Under the pieces are notes generated by a model, which saw nothing but the letters and a program-made list of their open reading frames with translations, ran no database searches and was not told where the DNA came from. Position numbers and translations under genes: made by a program. From contig CAYJKB010000007.1 of the NCBI GenBank assembly GCA_964370625.1, positions 1 through 62,746 of the forward strand: DNA of 62,746 bases, read 5' to 3'. This document shows positions 52,393-60,327 of this stretch, piece after piece. How positions within the stretch are numbered: the first letter of the stretch is position 1; the number at the start of each line of letters is the position of its first letter. The stretch is from CAYJKB01 sp964370625 (GTDB lineage Bacteria > Bacillota > Clostridia > Oscillospirales > Butyricicoccaceae).

Positions 52393-52887
52393 ATGAAAAA
52401 CATACTTTTGTGGATAGATAAAAATATAGAAACGGCAATTGCTTCTGTATTTTTAGTTGCTATGCTAGCATTGGGAGCAGTGCAAATAACCTGCCGTTAT
52501 TTACCGATTTCGCCTTTTGTGTGGACAGAAGAATTAATTCTTTATCTATTCGTGTGGGTAGTGTTTTTAACAGTAAGTTATGCCATTCGCTCTGACGACC
52601 ATATTCGAATTACTTTTTTAAAAGCTATTTTACCACCTAAAGCACAAATAGGTTTAGATATTCTAAGTTATATTTGTTTTATTCTCTTTGCTGTGCTTTG
52701 TATGCCTGAAGCAATGCGAATTGTTGAATTATTGAAAGAACAAGGGCAAATGGCAGTAACTATTCCGAATTTCCCAGTTTGGATATTATATTTCTCAATG
52801 CCAGTTTGTTTTGTAAATGTAATTATTCGTTCTATTCAAGCAATAGTATTAAAAGTTATTGTACTTAAGAAAGATGAGGTGAGCTAA
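52393..52887 (+). CDS. dctQ: TRAP transporter small membrane subunit (DctQ family)
   Basis: The 164-residue protein has four membrane helices, with the family pattern VQITCRYLPISPFVWTEEL and YAIRSDDHIRI after helix 2. DctQ is the small integral subunit of tripartite ATP-independent transporters. It follows dctP by 28 bp, and its stop codon abuts the dctM start. Confidence 0.93.
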   Translation: MKNILLWIDKNIETAIASVFLVAMLALGAVQITCRYLPISPFVWTEELILYLFVWVVFLTVSYAIRSDDHIRITFLKAILPPKAQIGLDILSYICFILFAVLCMPEAMRIVELLKEQGQMAVTIPNFPVWILYFSMPVCFVNVIIRSIQAIVLKVIVLKKDEVS

Positions 52888-54168
52888 ATGTCAGTTGCAA
52901 TTCTATTTTCTGTATTTTTGATTTTAGCTATACTCTCAGTACCTATTGGGCTTGCTATAGCATTATCAGTAATTGCAAGCATTGCCCATAGTGATATTAT
53001 TTCATTAAGTTATTTTATAAGAGCAATGGCAAACAGCCCAAACTCATTTGTATTAACTTCAGTTCCGTTTTATTGCTTAGGTGGAGTTATTATGGCTAAA
53101 GCTGGTATTTCTGGTGGTCTTTTCGACGTAGCAAAAGTTTGGGTTGGACGAGTTAAAGGTGGCGTATTGATGGTGACAGTGCTATCTTGTATGGCATTTG
53201 GAGCTATTTCAGGTTCAGTTTATGCTACAGTTGTAGCAATTGGACTTATAGCATTACCTGAATTACATAAAGCTGGCATGAGCAAAGGTGCAGCTGCAGC
53301 ATTAATTGCAGCAGCTGGCTGTTGTGGAACAATGATTCCACCATCAATGGCATTAATCGTATTTGGTTCAATCAATAGTTTATCAGTTTCAGATTTATTT
53401 GTATCTTCAATTCTTCCTGGAATTTTAGTAAGTAGCTGTTTTTTGGTTTACTCTTATATTTATGGTAAAAAGCACAATATATATAGCGAAACAGGTTATA
53501 GTTTTAAAGAAAAATTTGCTGTTCTTATTAGAAATATTCCGGCACTTATGATGCCAGTAATTATATTAGGTGGTATTTATAGTGGTGCATTTACACCTAC
53601 AGAAGCTGCAATTGTTGCTGCTGTATATGGTTTGTTCTTCGGATTTTTAAAGCCAAAGGATAAATTAAAAGTAAAAGATTTGCCTGAAATGCTTAAAAGT
53701 GCCTGTATTACAACAGCAACAATTATGTTTATCTTAGCAGTGTCATCTGGATTTGGGCGTATATTAGCATTAGAAGAATTACCAACTAGATTGGCGAATT
53801 TCTTCTTAGAACATATAGATTCAAAATGGTTGATTTTATTAGTGTTAAATTTACTTATTATATTCCTTGGAACTTTCTTAGATGGTGCAGCTATAAATGT
53901 TATTTTAAGCCCAATTCTGCTAAATGTAGCAGTTCAATATGGTATCGACCCATTACACTTTGCAGTTATGTTTTCAATCAATGCTTGTGTAGGACTGCTT
54001 ACACCACCGCTTGGTGCAAACCTATTTGTAGCCGCCCAGATTTCACAAACTCCATTCGATGATATTGTACGGAATATCTGGCCTTGGATTGTGGCGATGT
54101 TGATAGGGCTTACATTGGTGGTTTGTATACCAGCATTATCAACTTGGTTACCTAGTATTATGCCTTAA
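52888..54168 (+). CDS. dctM: TRAP transporter large permease (DctM family)
   Basis: The 426-residue permease has about 12 helices and is the Na+-driven transport subunit. Signature segments are SVPFYCLGGVIMAKAGI, SCMAFGAISGSVYATVVAIG, CCGTMIPPSMALIVFG, GAFTPTEAAIVAAVYGL and the C-terminal CVGLLTPPLGANLFVA. It starts directly after the dctQ stop, which points to coupled translation. Confidence 0.95.
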   Translation: MSVAILFSVFLILAILSVPIGLAIALSVIASIAHSDIISLSYFIRAMANSPNSFVLTSVPFYCLGGVIMAKAGISGGLFDVAKVWVGRVKGGVLMVTVLSCMAFGAISGSVYATVVAIGLIALPELHKAGMSKGAAAALIAAAGCCGTMIPPSMALIVFGSINSLSVSDLFVSSILPGILVSSCFLVYSYIYGKKHNIYSETGYSFKEKFAVLIRNIPALMMPVIILGGIYSGAFTPTEAAIVAAVYGLFFGFLKPKDKLKVKDLPEMLKSACITTATIMFILAVSSGFGRILALEELPTRLANFFLEHIDSKWLILLVLNLLIIFLGTFLDGAAINVILSPILLNVAVQYGIDPLHFAVMFSINACVGLLTPPLGANLFVAAQISQTPFDDIVRNIWPWIVAMLIGLTLVVCIPALSTWLPSIMP

Positions 54169-54197
54169 AATTAAGATTAAATTAGTGGAGGTTTAAG

Positions 54198-55268
54198 ATG
54201 AATAATTTAGAAATTATGTATAAAAATAGGATTGCTAATAAACAACATATATTTAATTGTATGAAAAAATTCACGTGCCTGAAACCTAGTGATGTTGATG
54301 GATATATGGAAGAATTTTGGCATGAAGATGCAGAATATCATGGTTTTCACCCTATAAATTCTCTTTATGGACGTAAAGAAATTGGAGATAAATATTATAA
54401 GCCATTTTTAACAGCATTTCCTGATGCTAAAAAACATATGCATTTTTTATTTGCTGGAGAATTTGATGATAAAGAATGGGTTGTAACAGGAGGGAATATT
54501 GTTGCAAACTTTATGAATGATTTTTGTGATATACCTTCGAATAAATTATGTACATGGGTACGTTTTGCTGAATTTTTCCAAATGAAAGATGGCAAAATCG
54601 TTCAATCTAAAATGATTTATGATTTAATGTCACTTTTAAATCAAGTGGGATATAAATTTCTTCCAGCTATAGGTCCAGAAATTGTAATTCCAGGACCTGC
54701 AACAAATGATGGAATTATTTTAGGTGAATCAGATCCTGAATTAAGCAAAAAAAGCGAAATTTTAACAGAAACAATGTGTCGCACAGGGCTTACAGATGGG
54801 CTGCATAAAATGGAAAAAAGCATTATTCCAGATGAACGCACTTTAGGAAAAATGCGTCAATATTGGCATGAAGATATGCTTTGGTATGGCCCTGATTGCA
54901 TTGGTACAGGTAAAGGCATTTATGGCTTTGAATATGTACATGAATTACCTTGGCAATTGACTATGAGCAATATCAATCACGGTAATCACTTTGCTCGTAT
55001 ATATGAAAATAATTATGTGGCATCAGGGGGATATCCTAGCATATATTGTACACATACTGGGGATAAACTCTTTGGACTTCCAGCATCTAACAAAGAAATA
55101 ACTGTACGTGATTTTAATTTCTGGAGAGTTGAAGATGGGTTGATTGCAGAAGATTGGTGCATTTTAGATATTGCAGATATATTAAAACAAATCGGATATG
55201 ATGTTATACAAAAAGTTCGTGAAGATAGACATTATTTCAGAACAAATCGTGGTAGCGTTCAAAGATAA
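54198..55268 (+). CDS. Two-domain NTF2/SnoaL-like protein, copy 1
   Basis: The 356-residue protein consists of two related SnoaL/NTF2-like (polyketide-cyclase-type) halves joined by a linker. FWHEDAEYHGFHPINSLYG (about 41-59) corresponds to YWHEDMLWYGPDCIGTGKG in the second half, and YDLMSLLNQVGY to LDIADILKQIGY. The Trp-His-Glu/Asp motif and many conserved aromatic residues suggest an enzyme pocket. Relatives are annotated as ester cyclase or polyketide cyclase; no activity is known for this type. It starts 29 bp after dctM and is followed by lacI and a close paralogue. It probably acts on the TRAP substrate. Confidence 0.8.
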   Translation: MNNLEIMYKNRIANKQHIFNCMKKFTCLKPSDVDGYMEEFWHEDAEYHGFHPINSLYGRKEIGDKYYKPFLTAFPDAKKHMHFLFAGEFDDKEWVVTGGNIVANFMNDFCDIPSNKLCTWVRFAEFFQMKDGKIVQSKMIYDLMSLLNQVGYKFLPAIGPEIVIPGPATNDGIILGESDPELSKKSEILTETMCRTGLTDGLHKMEKSIIPDERTLGKMRQYWHEDMLWYGPDCIGTGKGIYGFEYVHELPWQLTMSNINHGNHFARIYENNYVASGGYPSIYCTHTGDKLFGLPASNKEITVRDFNFWRVEDGLIAEDWCILDIADILKQIGYDVIQKVREDRHYFRTNRGSVQR

Positions 55269-55283
55269 GCATAATTACAACTC

Positions 55284-55312
55284 TTTACATCATTCATTGA
55301 ATAGTTTAAAAT
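55284..55312 (+). promoter_or_regulatory. Internal promoter of the LacI-type regulator gene
   Basis: TTTACA (55284-55289), a 17 bp spacer and TAAAAT (55307-55312), 78 bp before the regulator. No O1/O2-like site is present here. Confidence 0.5.
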
Positions 55313-55390
55313 AGAAGTAAGAATAAGTGAAAATATACTGATATTTTCTTTATAAAAGCTATTTTATCTAAATTTAAGTGAGGGATAATT

Positions 55391-56422
55391 ATGACATCAC
55401 AAAATAAAAAACGTGCTACAGTTGAAGACATTGCAAGACTTGCAAAGGTATCTGTATCCACAGCTTCAAGAGTATTTAATCCTAAATGGGATGGAAAAAT
55501 AAAAGAAAGCACAAGAGAAACGGTGTTGGCTGCGGCAAGTGAACTTGGTTATTTTGGCACAAGTGCATTAGTGCGTGGGTTAAATGGAAATAAAACTAAT
55601 ATAATTGCACTTTTAATAGGTCAACAATTAGGATTATTTTATTCCAAAGTTGTGACATGTCTTATAGATGAAATACGTAAAACTGGACGCCATGTATTGG
55701 TTTTAACAGTTGACCCATCAAAAGATAATATAGATGATATTGTAGCAGATGTTTATAGATTTAAAGTTGATGGACTTATTATAACATCACCAGCAACTTT
55801 AGATATTATCACAAGTATTACAAGTGTTGAAGTTCCAATTATATCATTTAATCGTTGGGTTAAAGGAGCTGAAATTAGCTGTATTTATTGCGATAACAGA
55901 GTAATAGGTCGTAAAGCGGCAGATTATTTAATTGATAAAGGACATCATAAATTAGCTGCAATTTCAGGACATAATAACGTATCTCGTGAAAAGGAAAGAG
56001 TTCAAGCATTTGCTGAACGTGCATTAGAACGAGGAGCAGAAATATTAGCTATAGAACATGGTGATTATTCATATGAATCAGCACTTATAGCAAGTAGAAA
56101 TATATTTAAAAAATGTAAACCAGATGCAATCTATTGTTGCGAAGATATGATGGCAGCAGCAACTATTGATGTAGCACAAATGGAATTTGGACTTAATGTA
56201 CCAAAAGATGTTTCAATAATGGGAATGGATAACACAGTTGTAAGTCAGTTTAAACACTATGATATAACAACTATGGTGCATCCATTTGAAGAAATGATTA
56301 AAGGTACAATAGAAATCTTAGAATTATTAATTGAATCAAGAAATATTCAATATCAAAAGACTTTTACAATGGATATAATTGAACGCAGTTCAGTTATTAA
56401 CAAAACTATACAACTAAAATAA
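55391..56422 (+). CDS. LacI/GalR family transcriptional regulator
   Basis: The 343-residue protein has the N-terminal LacI HTH (VEDIARLAKVSVSTASRVFN, residues about 10-29), a hinge helix region, and a periplasmic-binding-protein-like sensor domain with FYSKVVTCLIDEI, VDGLIITSPA, DYLIDKGHHKLAAISGH and SIMGMDNTVVSQF. It likely controls the TRAP/NTF2 operon from sites O1 and O2 and senses the substrate or a product; this is inferred from position only. A GAGGGA site precedes the ATG. Its place between two NTF2-like paralogues is unusual. Confidence 0.93.
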   Translation: MTSQNKKRATVEDIARLAKVSVSTASRVFNPKWDGKIKESTRETVLAAASELGYFGTSALVRGLNGNKTNIIALLIGQQLGLFYSKVVTCLIDEIRKTGRHVLVLTVDPSKDNIDDIVADVYRFKVDGLIITSPATLDIITSITSVEVPIISFNRWVKGAEISCIYCDNRVIGRKAADYLIDKGHHKLAAISGHNNVSREKERVQAFAERALERGAEILAIEHGDYSYESALIASRNIFKKCKPDAIYCCEDMMAAATIDVAQMEFGLNVPKDVSIMGMDNTVVSQFKHYDITTMVHPFEEMIKGTIEILELLIESRNIQYQKTFTMDIIERSSVINKTIQLK

Positions 56423-56436
56423 AAGGAGTTTGCTAT

Positions 56437-57504
56437 ATGCAAAATACAGAATTAATGGTTGAAAATCGTATTAAAAATAAAGAAATGATTTATTCTTGTC
56501 TACGTGAATTTAGACATGTAAGAAAAGATACAGTAGATGATTATTTAAAAAAATATTGGCATACAGACGCAAGTTATCATGGATTTCATCCAATAGATAG
56601 CCTATATGGTATAAAAGATATTGCTGAAGGCTATTACAAACCCTATAAAACATCTTTTCCAAATGCAGATAAACATATTCACTTTTTATTCGCTGGAGAA
56701 TTTGAAGGTAAAGAATGGGTAGCCACTGGCGGAAATATGGTTGGAAATTTTGTAGAACCATTTTTAGGAATTCCAGCAACTAAACTTTGTACATGGGTAC
56801 GTTTTGCTGAAATATTTGAAATTCGAGATGGTAAAATCATTGATTCTAAAATGATTTTTGATTTAATGTCATTATTGTCACAAGCAGGATATAAATTTTT
56901 GCCAGCGATTGGTCCAGAAATTGTAATTCCAGGACCTTCTACAAATGATGGTGTTATTTTAGGAAAAGATGACGCTGAACTGAGTAAAAAAAGTTTGGAA
57001 GTTGTAGAAAATATGCTGTTTAAAGGTTTAGCTGGTGGAATGCATAAAATGGAAAAAACTATTATTCCAGATGAACATACAGTAAATCCTATGCGTAAGT
57101 ATTGGCATGATGATATGATTTGGTATGGACCTGATTGTATTGGGACAGGAAAAGGTATTGATGGTTGGCAATTTATTCATGAATTACCTTGGCAAATTGC
57201 TATGACAGATATTAATGGTTGTAACCATTTTGCAAGATTTGCTGAAAACAATTATATTGTATCAGGTGGATATCCTAGTATTTTCTTTACCCATTCTGGA
57301 GACCAAATTTTGGGATTACCAGCATCTAATAAACGTATAGAAGCTCGTGATTTTAATTTCTGGCGTTTAGAAGATGGATTATTGATTGAAGATTGGTGTA
57401 TTTTAGATATGGCACATATTCTATATCAATTAGGTTATGATGTACTTAAAAAAGTTCGTGAAGATAGACACTATTTCCGAACAAATAGAGGTAGTGTACT
57501 TTAA
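56437..57504 (+). CDS. Two-domain NTF2/SnoaL-like protein, copy 2
   Basis: The 355-residue protein is a close paralogue of the product at 54198 over its full length: KLCTWVRFAE, SKMIFDLMSLL, YKFLPAIGPEIVIPGP and REDRHYFRTNRGSV are shared, with an estimated identity of well over half by eye. It has the same duplicated SnoaL/NTF2-like architecture (YWHTDASYHGFHP and YWHDDMIWYGPDC). It follows the regulator by 14 bp with AAGGAG. The two copies may act as a heteromer or on successive intermediates. No known reaction can be assigned. Confidence 0.8.
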   Translation: MQNTELMVENRIKNKEMIYSCLREFRHVRKDTVDDYLKKYWHTDASYHGFHPIDSLYGIKDIAEGYYKPYKTSFPNADKHIHFLFAGEFEGKEWVATGGNMVGNFVEPFLGIPATKLCTWVRFAEIFEIRDGKIIDSKMIFDLMSLLSQAGYKFLPAIGPEIVIPGPSTNDGVILGKDDAELSKKSLEVVENMLFKGLAGGMHKMEKTIIPDEHTVNPMRKYWHDDMIWYGPDCIGTGKGIDGWQFIHELPWQIAMTDINGCNHFARFAENNYIVSGGYPSIFFTHSGDQILGLPASNKRIEARDFNFWRLEDGLLIEDWCILDMAHILYQLGYDVLKKVREDRHYFRTNRGSVL

Positions 57505-57542
57505 TAATAAGATAGATTGACATAAAATATTATCACCTAAAT

Positions 57543-57600
57543 ACATAGTCCCCCTTTGTTTTTCATAGAATCACCTATGAGATTTAAAGGGGGATTATGT
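57543..57600. repeat. spoIIID-leader-like hairpin repeat, copy A
   Basis: Outer arms ACATAGTCCCCCTTT/AAAGGGGGATTATGT (one mismatch) enclose an inner stem TCATAG/CTATGA with a 6 nt loop. The right arm holds GGGGG followed 2-3 nt later by an ATG that meets a stop after two codons. Copy B at 58674 has the same plan and orientation. Confidence 0.75.
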
Positions 57601-57640
57601 TATAAAAATAGAGAGTTTTGAATGTATCTTATAACATAAG

Positions 57641-57670
57641 TTGACAGCTATTTACAATATGAGGTATAAT
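57641..57670 (+). promoter_or_regulatory. Sigma-A promoter of rfbF
   Basis: TTGACA (57641-57646), an 18 bp spacer and TATAAT (57665-57670), 80 bp before the start. Confidence 0.75.
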
Positions 57671-57750
57671 ATTACTTATATTGTATAAATTCAAAATATT
57701 ATTTAAATTTATAACTCAGGAAATATTAAAAAGTAAAGGTTGTGCTAAAT

Positions 57751-58533
57751 TTGAAAGTTGTAATTTTAGCAGGTGGACTTGGAACAAGAATCTCTGAAGA
57801 AAGTCATTTGCGTCCAAAACCTATGATTGAAATAGGTGAAAAACCGATTTTGTGGCATATTATGAAATATTATTCTCATTATGGATTTAATGATTTCATC
57901 ATTTGTTGTGGTTATAAAGGCAATATGATTAAAGAATATTTTGCAAACTATTACTTATATGGCAGTGATGTCACATTTGATTTTACAAGTGGTGGTGAAA
58001 TCACGATACACAACAATTATTCGGAGCCGTGGAAAGTAACAGTGGTTGATACGGGACTTCATACTCAAACAGGTGGAAGAATTAAGCGTATAGAAAAATA
58101 TGTCGGAGATGAGAAATTTATGCTGACATATGGTGATGGTGTTAGTAATGTGGATTTAAACACGTTACTTGATTTACATAAAAAAAGCGAGAATATTGTA
58201 ACACTTACTACTGTTAGACCTAGTGGTAGATATGGCATTTTAGACCTTGATGAAACAAAAAATATTGTTGTCGGTTTTAGAGAAAAAGCTATAGAAGACA
58301 GTAACTGGATAAATGCTGGATTTATGGTAGTATCACCTGAAATCTTTAAATATATTAAGGGCGATACTACAATTTTTGAAAGAGACCCTCTTGAACAAAT
58401 AACAAAAGAAAATAAACTTGGATTTTATAAGCATTTTGATTATTGGCAGTGTATGGATACTCAGCGAGATAAAGGCGCATTAGAATGGCATATACAAAAT
58501 AAAACTGCACCTTGGATGGTGTGGGAGGAATAA
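57751..58533 (+). CDS. rfbF: Glucose-1-phosphate cytidylyltransferase
   Basis: The enzyme makes CDP-glucose from CTP and glucose 1-phosphate, the first step toward CDP-linked dideoxy sugars. The 260-residue protein has the nucleotidyltransferase loop ILAGGLGTRISEES, RPKPMIEIGEKPILWH, MLTYGDGVSNVDL (metal-binding Asp) and the family end FWQCMDTQRD-like DYWQCMDTQRDK. I start at a TTG (57751; MKVVILAGGLG) 11 nt after AAAGG; a GTG at 57742 is too close. No rfbG, rfbH or glycosyltransferase is nearby, so it is isolated. Repeat copies A and B flank it. Confidence 0.93.
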   Translation: MKVVILAGGLGTRISEESHLRPKPMIEIGEKPILWHIMKYYSHYGFNDFIICCGYKGNMIKEYFANYYLYGSDVTFDFTSGGEITIHNNYSEPWKVTVVDTGLHTQTGGRIKRIEKYVGDEKFMLTYGDGVSNVDLNTLLDLHKKSENIVTLTTVRPSGRYGILDLDETKNIVVGFREKAIEDSNWINAGFMVVSPEIFKYIKGDTTIFERDPLEQITKENKLGFYKHFDYWQCMDTQRDKGALEWHIQNKTAPWMVWEE

Positions 58534-58673
58534 GATTACGTAGGGTGAATGACTATGGTTGATGGTTTATATAAGTTTTGCAATGAAAAAAACTAATTTT
58601 TATTTAAAACTATTATCTGACATAGGTATAAACCAAAATGTAATCTTAATTAATCATTAAAGACATATAAAAA

Positions 58674-58728
58674 ACATAATCCCCCTTTTTATTTCATAGA
58701 ATAGACTATGAGAAAAAGGGGGATTTTT
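58674..58728. repeat. spoIIID-leader-like hairpin repeat, copy B
   Basis: Arms ATCCCCCTTTTT/AAAAAGGGGGAT (12 bp, perfect) enclose TCATAG/CTATGA with a 6 nt loop. The right arm contains the ribosome binding site of the following SpoIIID-like fragment, so the stem could mask it. Same orientation as copy A, about 1.1 kb apart. Confidence 0.78.
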
Positions 58729-58863
58729 ATGAAAGGTGAGCCTTTTGAAAGAGCAATCGAATGTGCGAAATACATAATTGAAACTGGTGCTACAGCAAGA
58801 CAGACAGCGAAGAAGTTTAGAATAGCTAAAAACTATAAAAAAGAAGTCCTAAAATACCACTGA
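58729..58863 (+). pseudogene. Truncated SpoIIID-like regulator fragment
   Basis: This 44-codon frame starts MKGEPFERAIECAKYIIETG and continues ATARQTAKKFRIAKN, matching the N-terminal half of SpoIIID (the start of its HTH, normally FGVSKSTVHKD). Similarity ends at about 58824, exactly where the antisense chromate-transporter gene ends (58826); the last residues are read through that gene's 3' end. Full SpoIIID has over 80 residues, so the recognition helix and C-terminal basic region are missing. A GGGGGA ribosome binding site within hairpin B precedes the ATG. It is probably a remnant left by a rearrangement. SpoIIID itself acts in mother-cell gene control. Confidence 0.7.
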
Positions 58864-59371
58864 TAACTATAATAAGCATGGGTGATAGCTTTTTTACAAC
58901 AAGCAAAGTTCCACATATTAAGAAAATGATAACTGAGTGAAAATTAATACCAAGTGAATAAGAGTTATCTATAAAAGCAAGTGACATAATTGAAATACCA
59001 GCACTTGCGATAAATGATGCTACAGCAGGACGCACGCCAATTAGTACTTTTTTCACAATACCCATTTGACTATATTTATTATAAAGCACAGATAATATAA
59101 TTGCTATTATAAAGCACGGTGTGATAAAACCTAAAGTTGCGACTATCGCACCGGTAACACCATAAAGTTTAGTACCTACAAATGTCGCAGCATTAATTGC
59201 AATAGGCCCTGGGGTCATTTCAGCGATAGTAATAATATCTGCAAATTCTGATAGTGTAATCCAGTTATTTTCGGTGACAACTATGTCTTCAATTATAGGA
59301 AGTGCAGCATATCCACCACCGATGCTCAAAATTCCAATTTGCATAAAAGTTACAAATATATCTAAATACAT
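58826..59371 (-). CDS. Chromate transporter (CHR family), half-size subunit
   Basis: The 181-residue membrane protein is one CHR domain. The N-terminal signature FMQIGILSIGGGYAALPII and TIAEMTPGPIAINAATFVG are intact, followed by about six helices. Short CHR proteins work in pairs encoded by neighbouring genes; many export chromate, others have unknown anion substrates. The ATG at 59371 overlaps the stop of the upstream CHR gene region (TAATATG), so translation is coupled; a GTG at 59380 is less likely. Its 3' end coincides with the break in the SpoIIID-like fragment. Confidence 0.9.
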   Translation of the reverse strand: MYLDIFVTFMQIGILSIGGGYAALPIIEDIVVTENNWITLSEFADIITIAEMTPGPIAINAATFVGTKLYGVTGAIVATLGFITPCFIIAIILSVLYNKYSQMGIVKKVLIGVRPAVASFIASAGISIMSLAFIDNSYSLGINFHSVIIFLICGTLLVVKKLSPMLIIVISGILGLLFYSF

Positions 59372-59372
59372 A

Positions 59373-59936
59373 TTATGCACCTACCTTTTTGTCTTGATAA
59401 ATTGCATAAAACACATTTAGCACAATACACGTCATAAGCACATATACAATATTCAGCGAAAGCACAGCTACACAGATAAATGCAAAAATCATAATTAAAA
59501 TATAAAAGTAGTTTCGCAGTTTTATAATATCTTTGATAAGCCCAAAAACTACTTTAACTATAATAGTAGTAATTCCAGCACGCATACCAAGCATAGCTTT
59601 ATCCACTAATGGATTGCTACGAAAAGCATCATAAAAGACAGCAATTACAGAAATTATAATAAGTGGAGGAAGTACAGTTCCTAGAGCTGATAGAAATGCA
59701 CCTAAAACACCACGCAGTTTAAATCCGATTAATATAGAAGAATTTACTGCAATAGGTCCTGGGATAGATTGCCCAATTGCGATTAAATCCATAATTTCTT
59801 CTTCGGATATAAGGGAAAGCTGTTCGGAAAACCTTTGCTTTAGTAATGGCACAATTACATATCCACCACCAAAGGTAAATGCACTTATTATAAATGTGTG
59901 ATAGAATAACTTTATTAGTGAAATTTGTTGTTTGAT
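59373..59936 (-). CDS. Chromate transporter (CHR family), partner subunit with uncertain start
   Basis: This CHR half-protein carries GQSIPGPIAVNSSILIGFKL and several helices. The first conventional start is a GTG at 59852, but the frame upstream still encodes the conserved N-terminus of the family (ISLIKLFYHTFIISAFTFGGGYVIVP), so the true protein must begin earlier. Between the stop at 59951 and 59852 there is no ATG, GTG or TTG. An AGGGG site lies 6-7 nt before an ATC at 59936, which may be a mutated or non-standard start. Either the gene uses such a codon or it has lost its start and is decaying. Confidence 0.75.
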   Translation of the reverse strand: MKQQISLIKLFYHTFIISAFTFGGGYVIVPLLKQRFSEQLSLISEEEIMDLIAIGQSIPGPIAVNSSILIGFKLRGVLGAFLSALGTVLPPLIIISVIAVFYDAFRSNPLVDKAMLGMRAGITTIIVKVVFGLIKDIIKLRNYFYILIMIFAFICVAVLSLNIVYVLMTCIVLNVFYAIYQDKKVGA

Positions 59937-60022
59937 AATAATCGCCCCTATAGAAGTATTTGTTGTTATTATTGCTAGTGTTATTATTGTTATTATATCA
60001 TAAATACAGTGAATTTCATCAG

Positions 60023-60052
60023 TTTACCCATCTAATCTATTTATGATATAAT
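60023..60052 (+). promoter_or_regulatory. Possible promoter before the maturase leader
   Basis: TTTACC (60023-60028), an 18 bp spacer and a perfect TATAAT (60047-60052). The preceding 59950-60000 is low-complexity A/T sequence. Confidence 0.5.
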
Positions 60053-60059
60053 GTGTACA

Positions 60060-60140
60060 TCTTTTTCGGTTGTTGCTGAAGGAACGAGAAAAAGGTACTT
60101 AAATCAAAGTAAAATAATTACTGTTTGCAATTATTTTAGC
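60060..60140 (+). ncRNA. Candidate structured leader or small RNA
   Basis: Two hairpins follow the -10: CTTTTTC/GAAAAAG with inner GTT/AAC (60061-60094), and TAAAATAATT/AATTATTTTA (60110-60138). No known riboswitch consensus was recognised. The 190 bp from here to the radical SAM gene hold nothing else clear. Confidence 0.3.
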
Positions 60141-60327
60141 ATAAATTTAATAATAATTAAAGGTTAAATGTTTAAGAAAACTATAGTGATATATAATAGT
60201 TAAATAAGAAAAAAGTATAACTCAAAATAAATCTTAATCTTTGTTTTTTAATAAATATATGTTAAAATATCAATATCATACTATTTACAGAATGCTGATA
60301 ATAGTAAATTTGAAAGAAGTGTATGTT

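Noticed and set aside
59945..60003. TTATTATTG-type repeats that might suggest a repeat array
   Set aside because: Low-complexity A/T sequence without unit repeats and spacers; it is not a CRISPR array. No CRISPR array or cas gene was found in the window.
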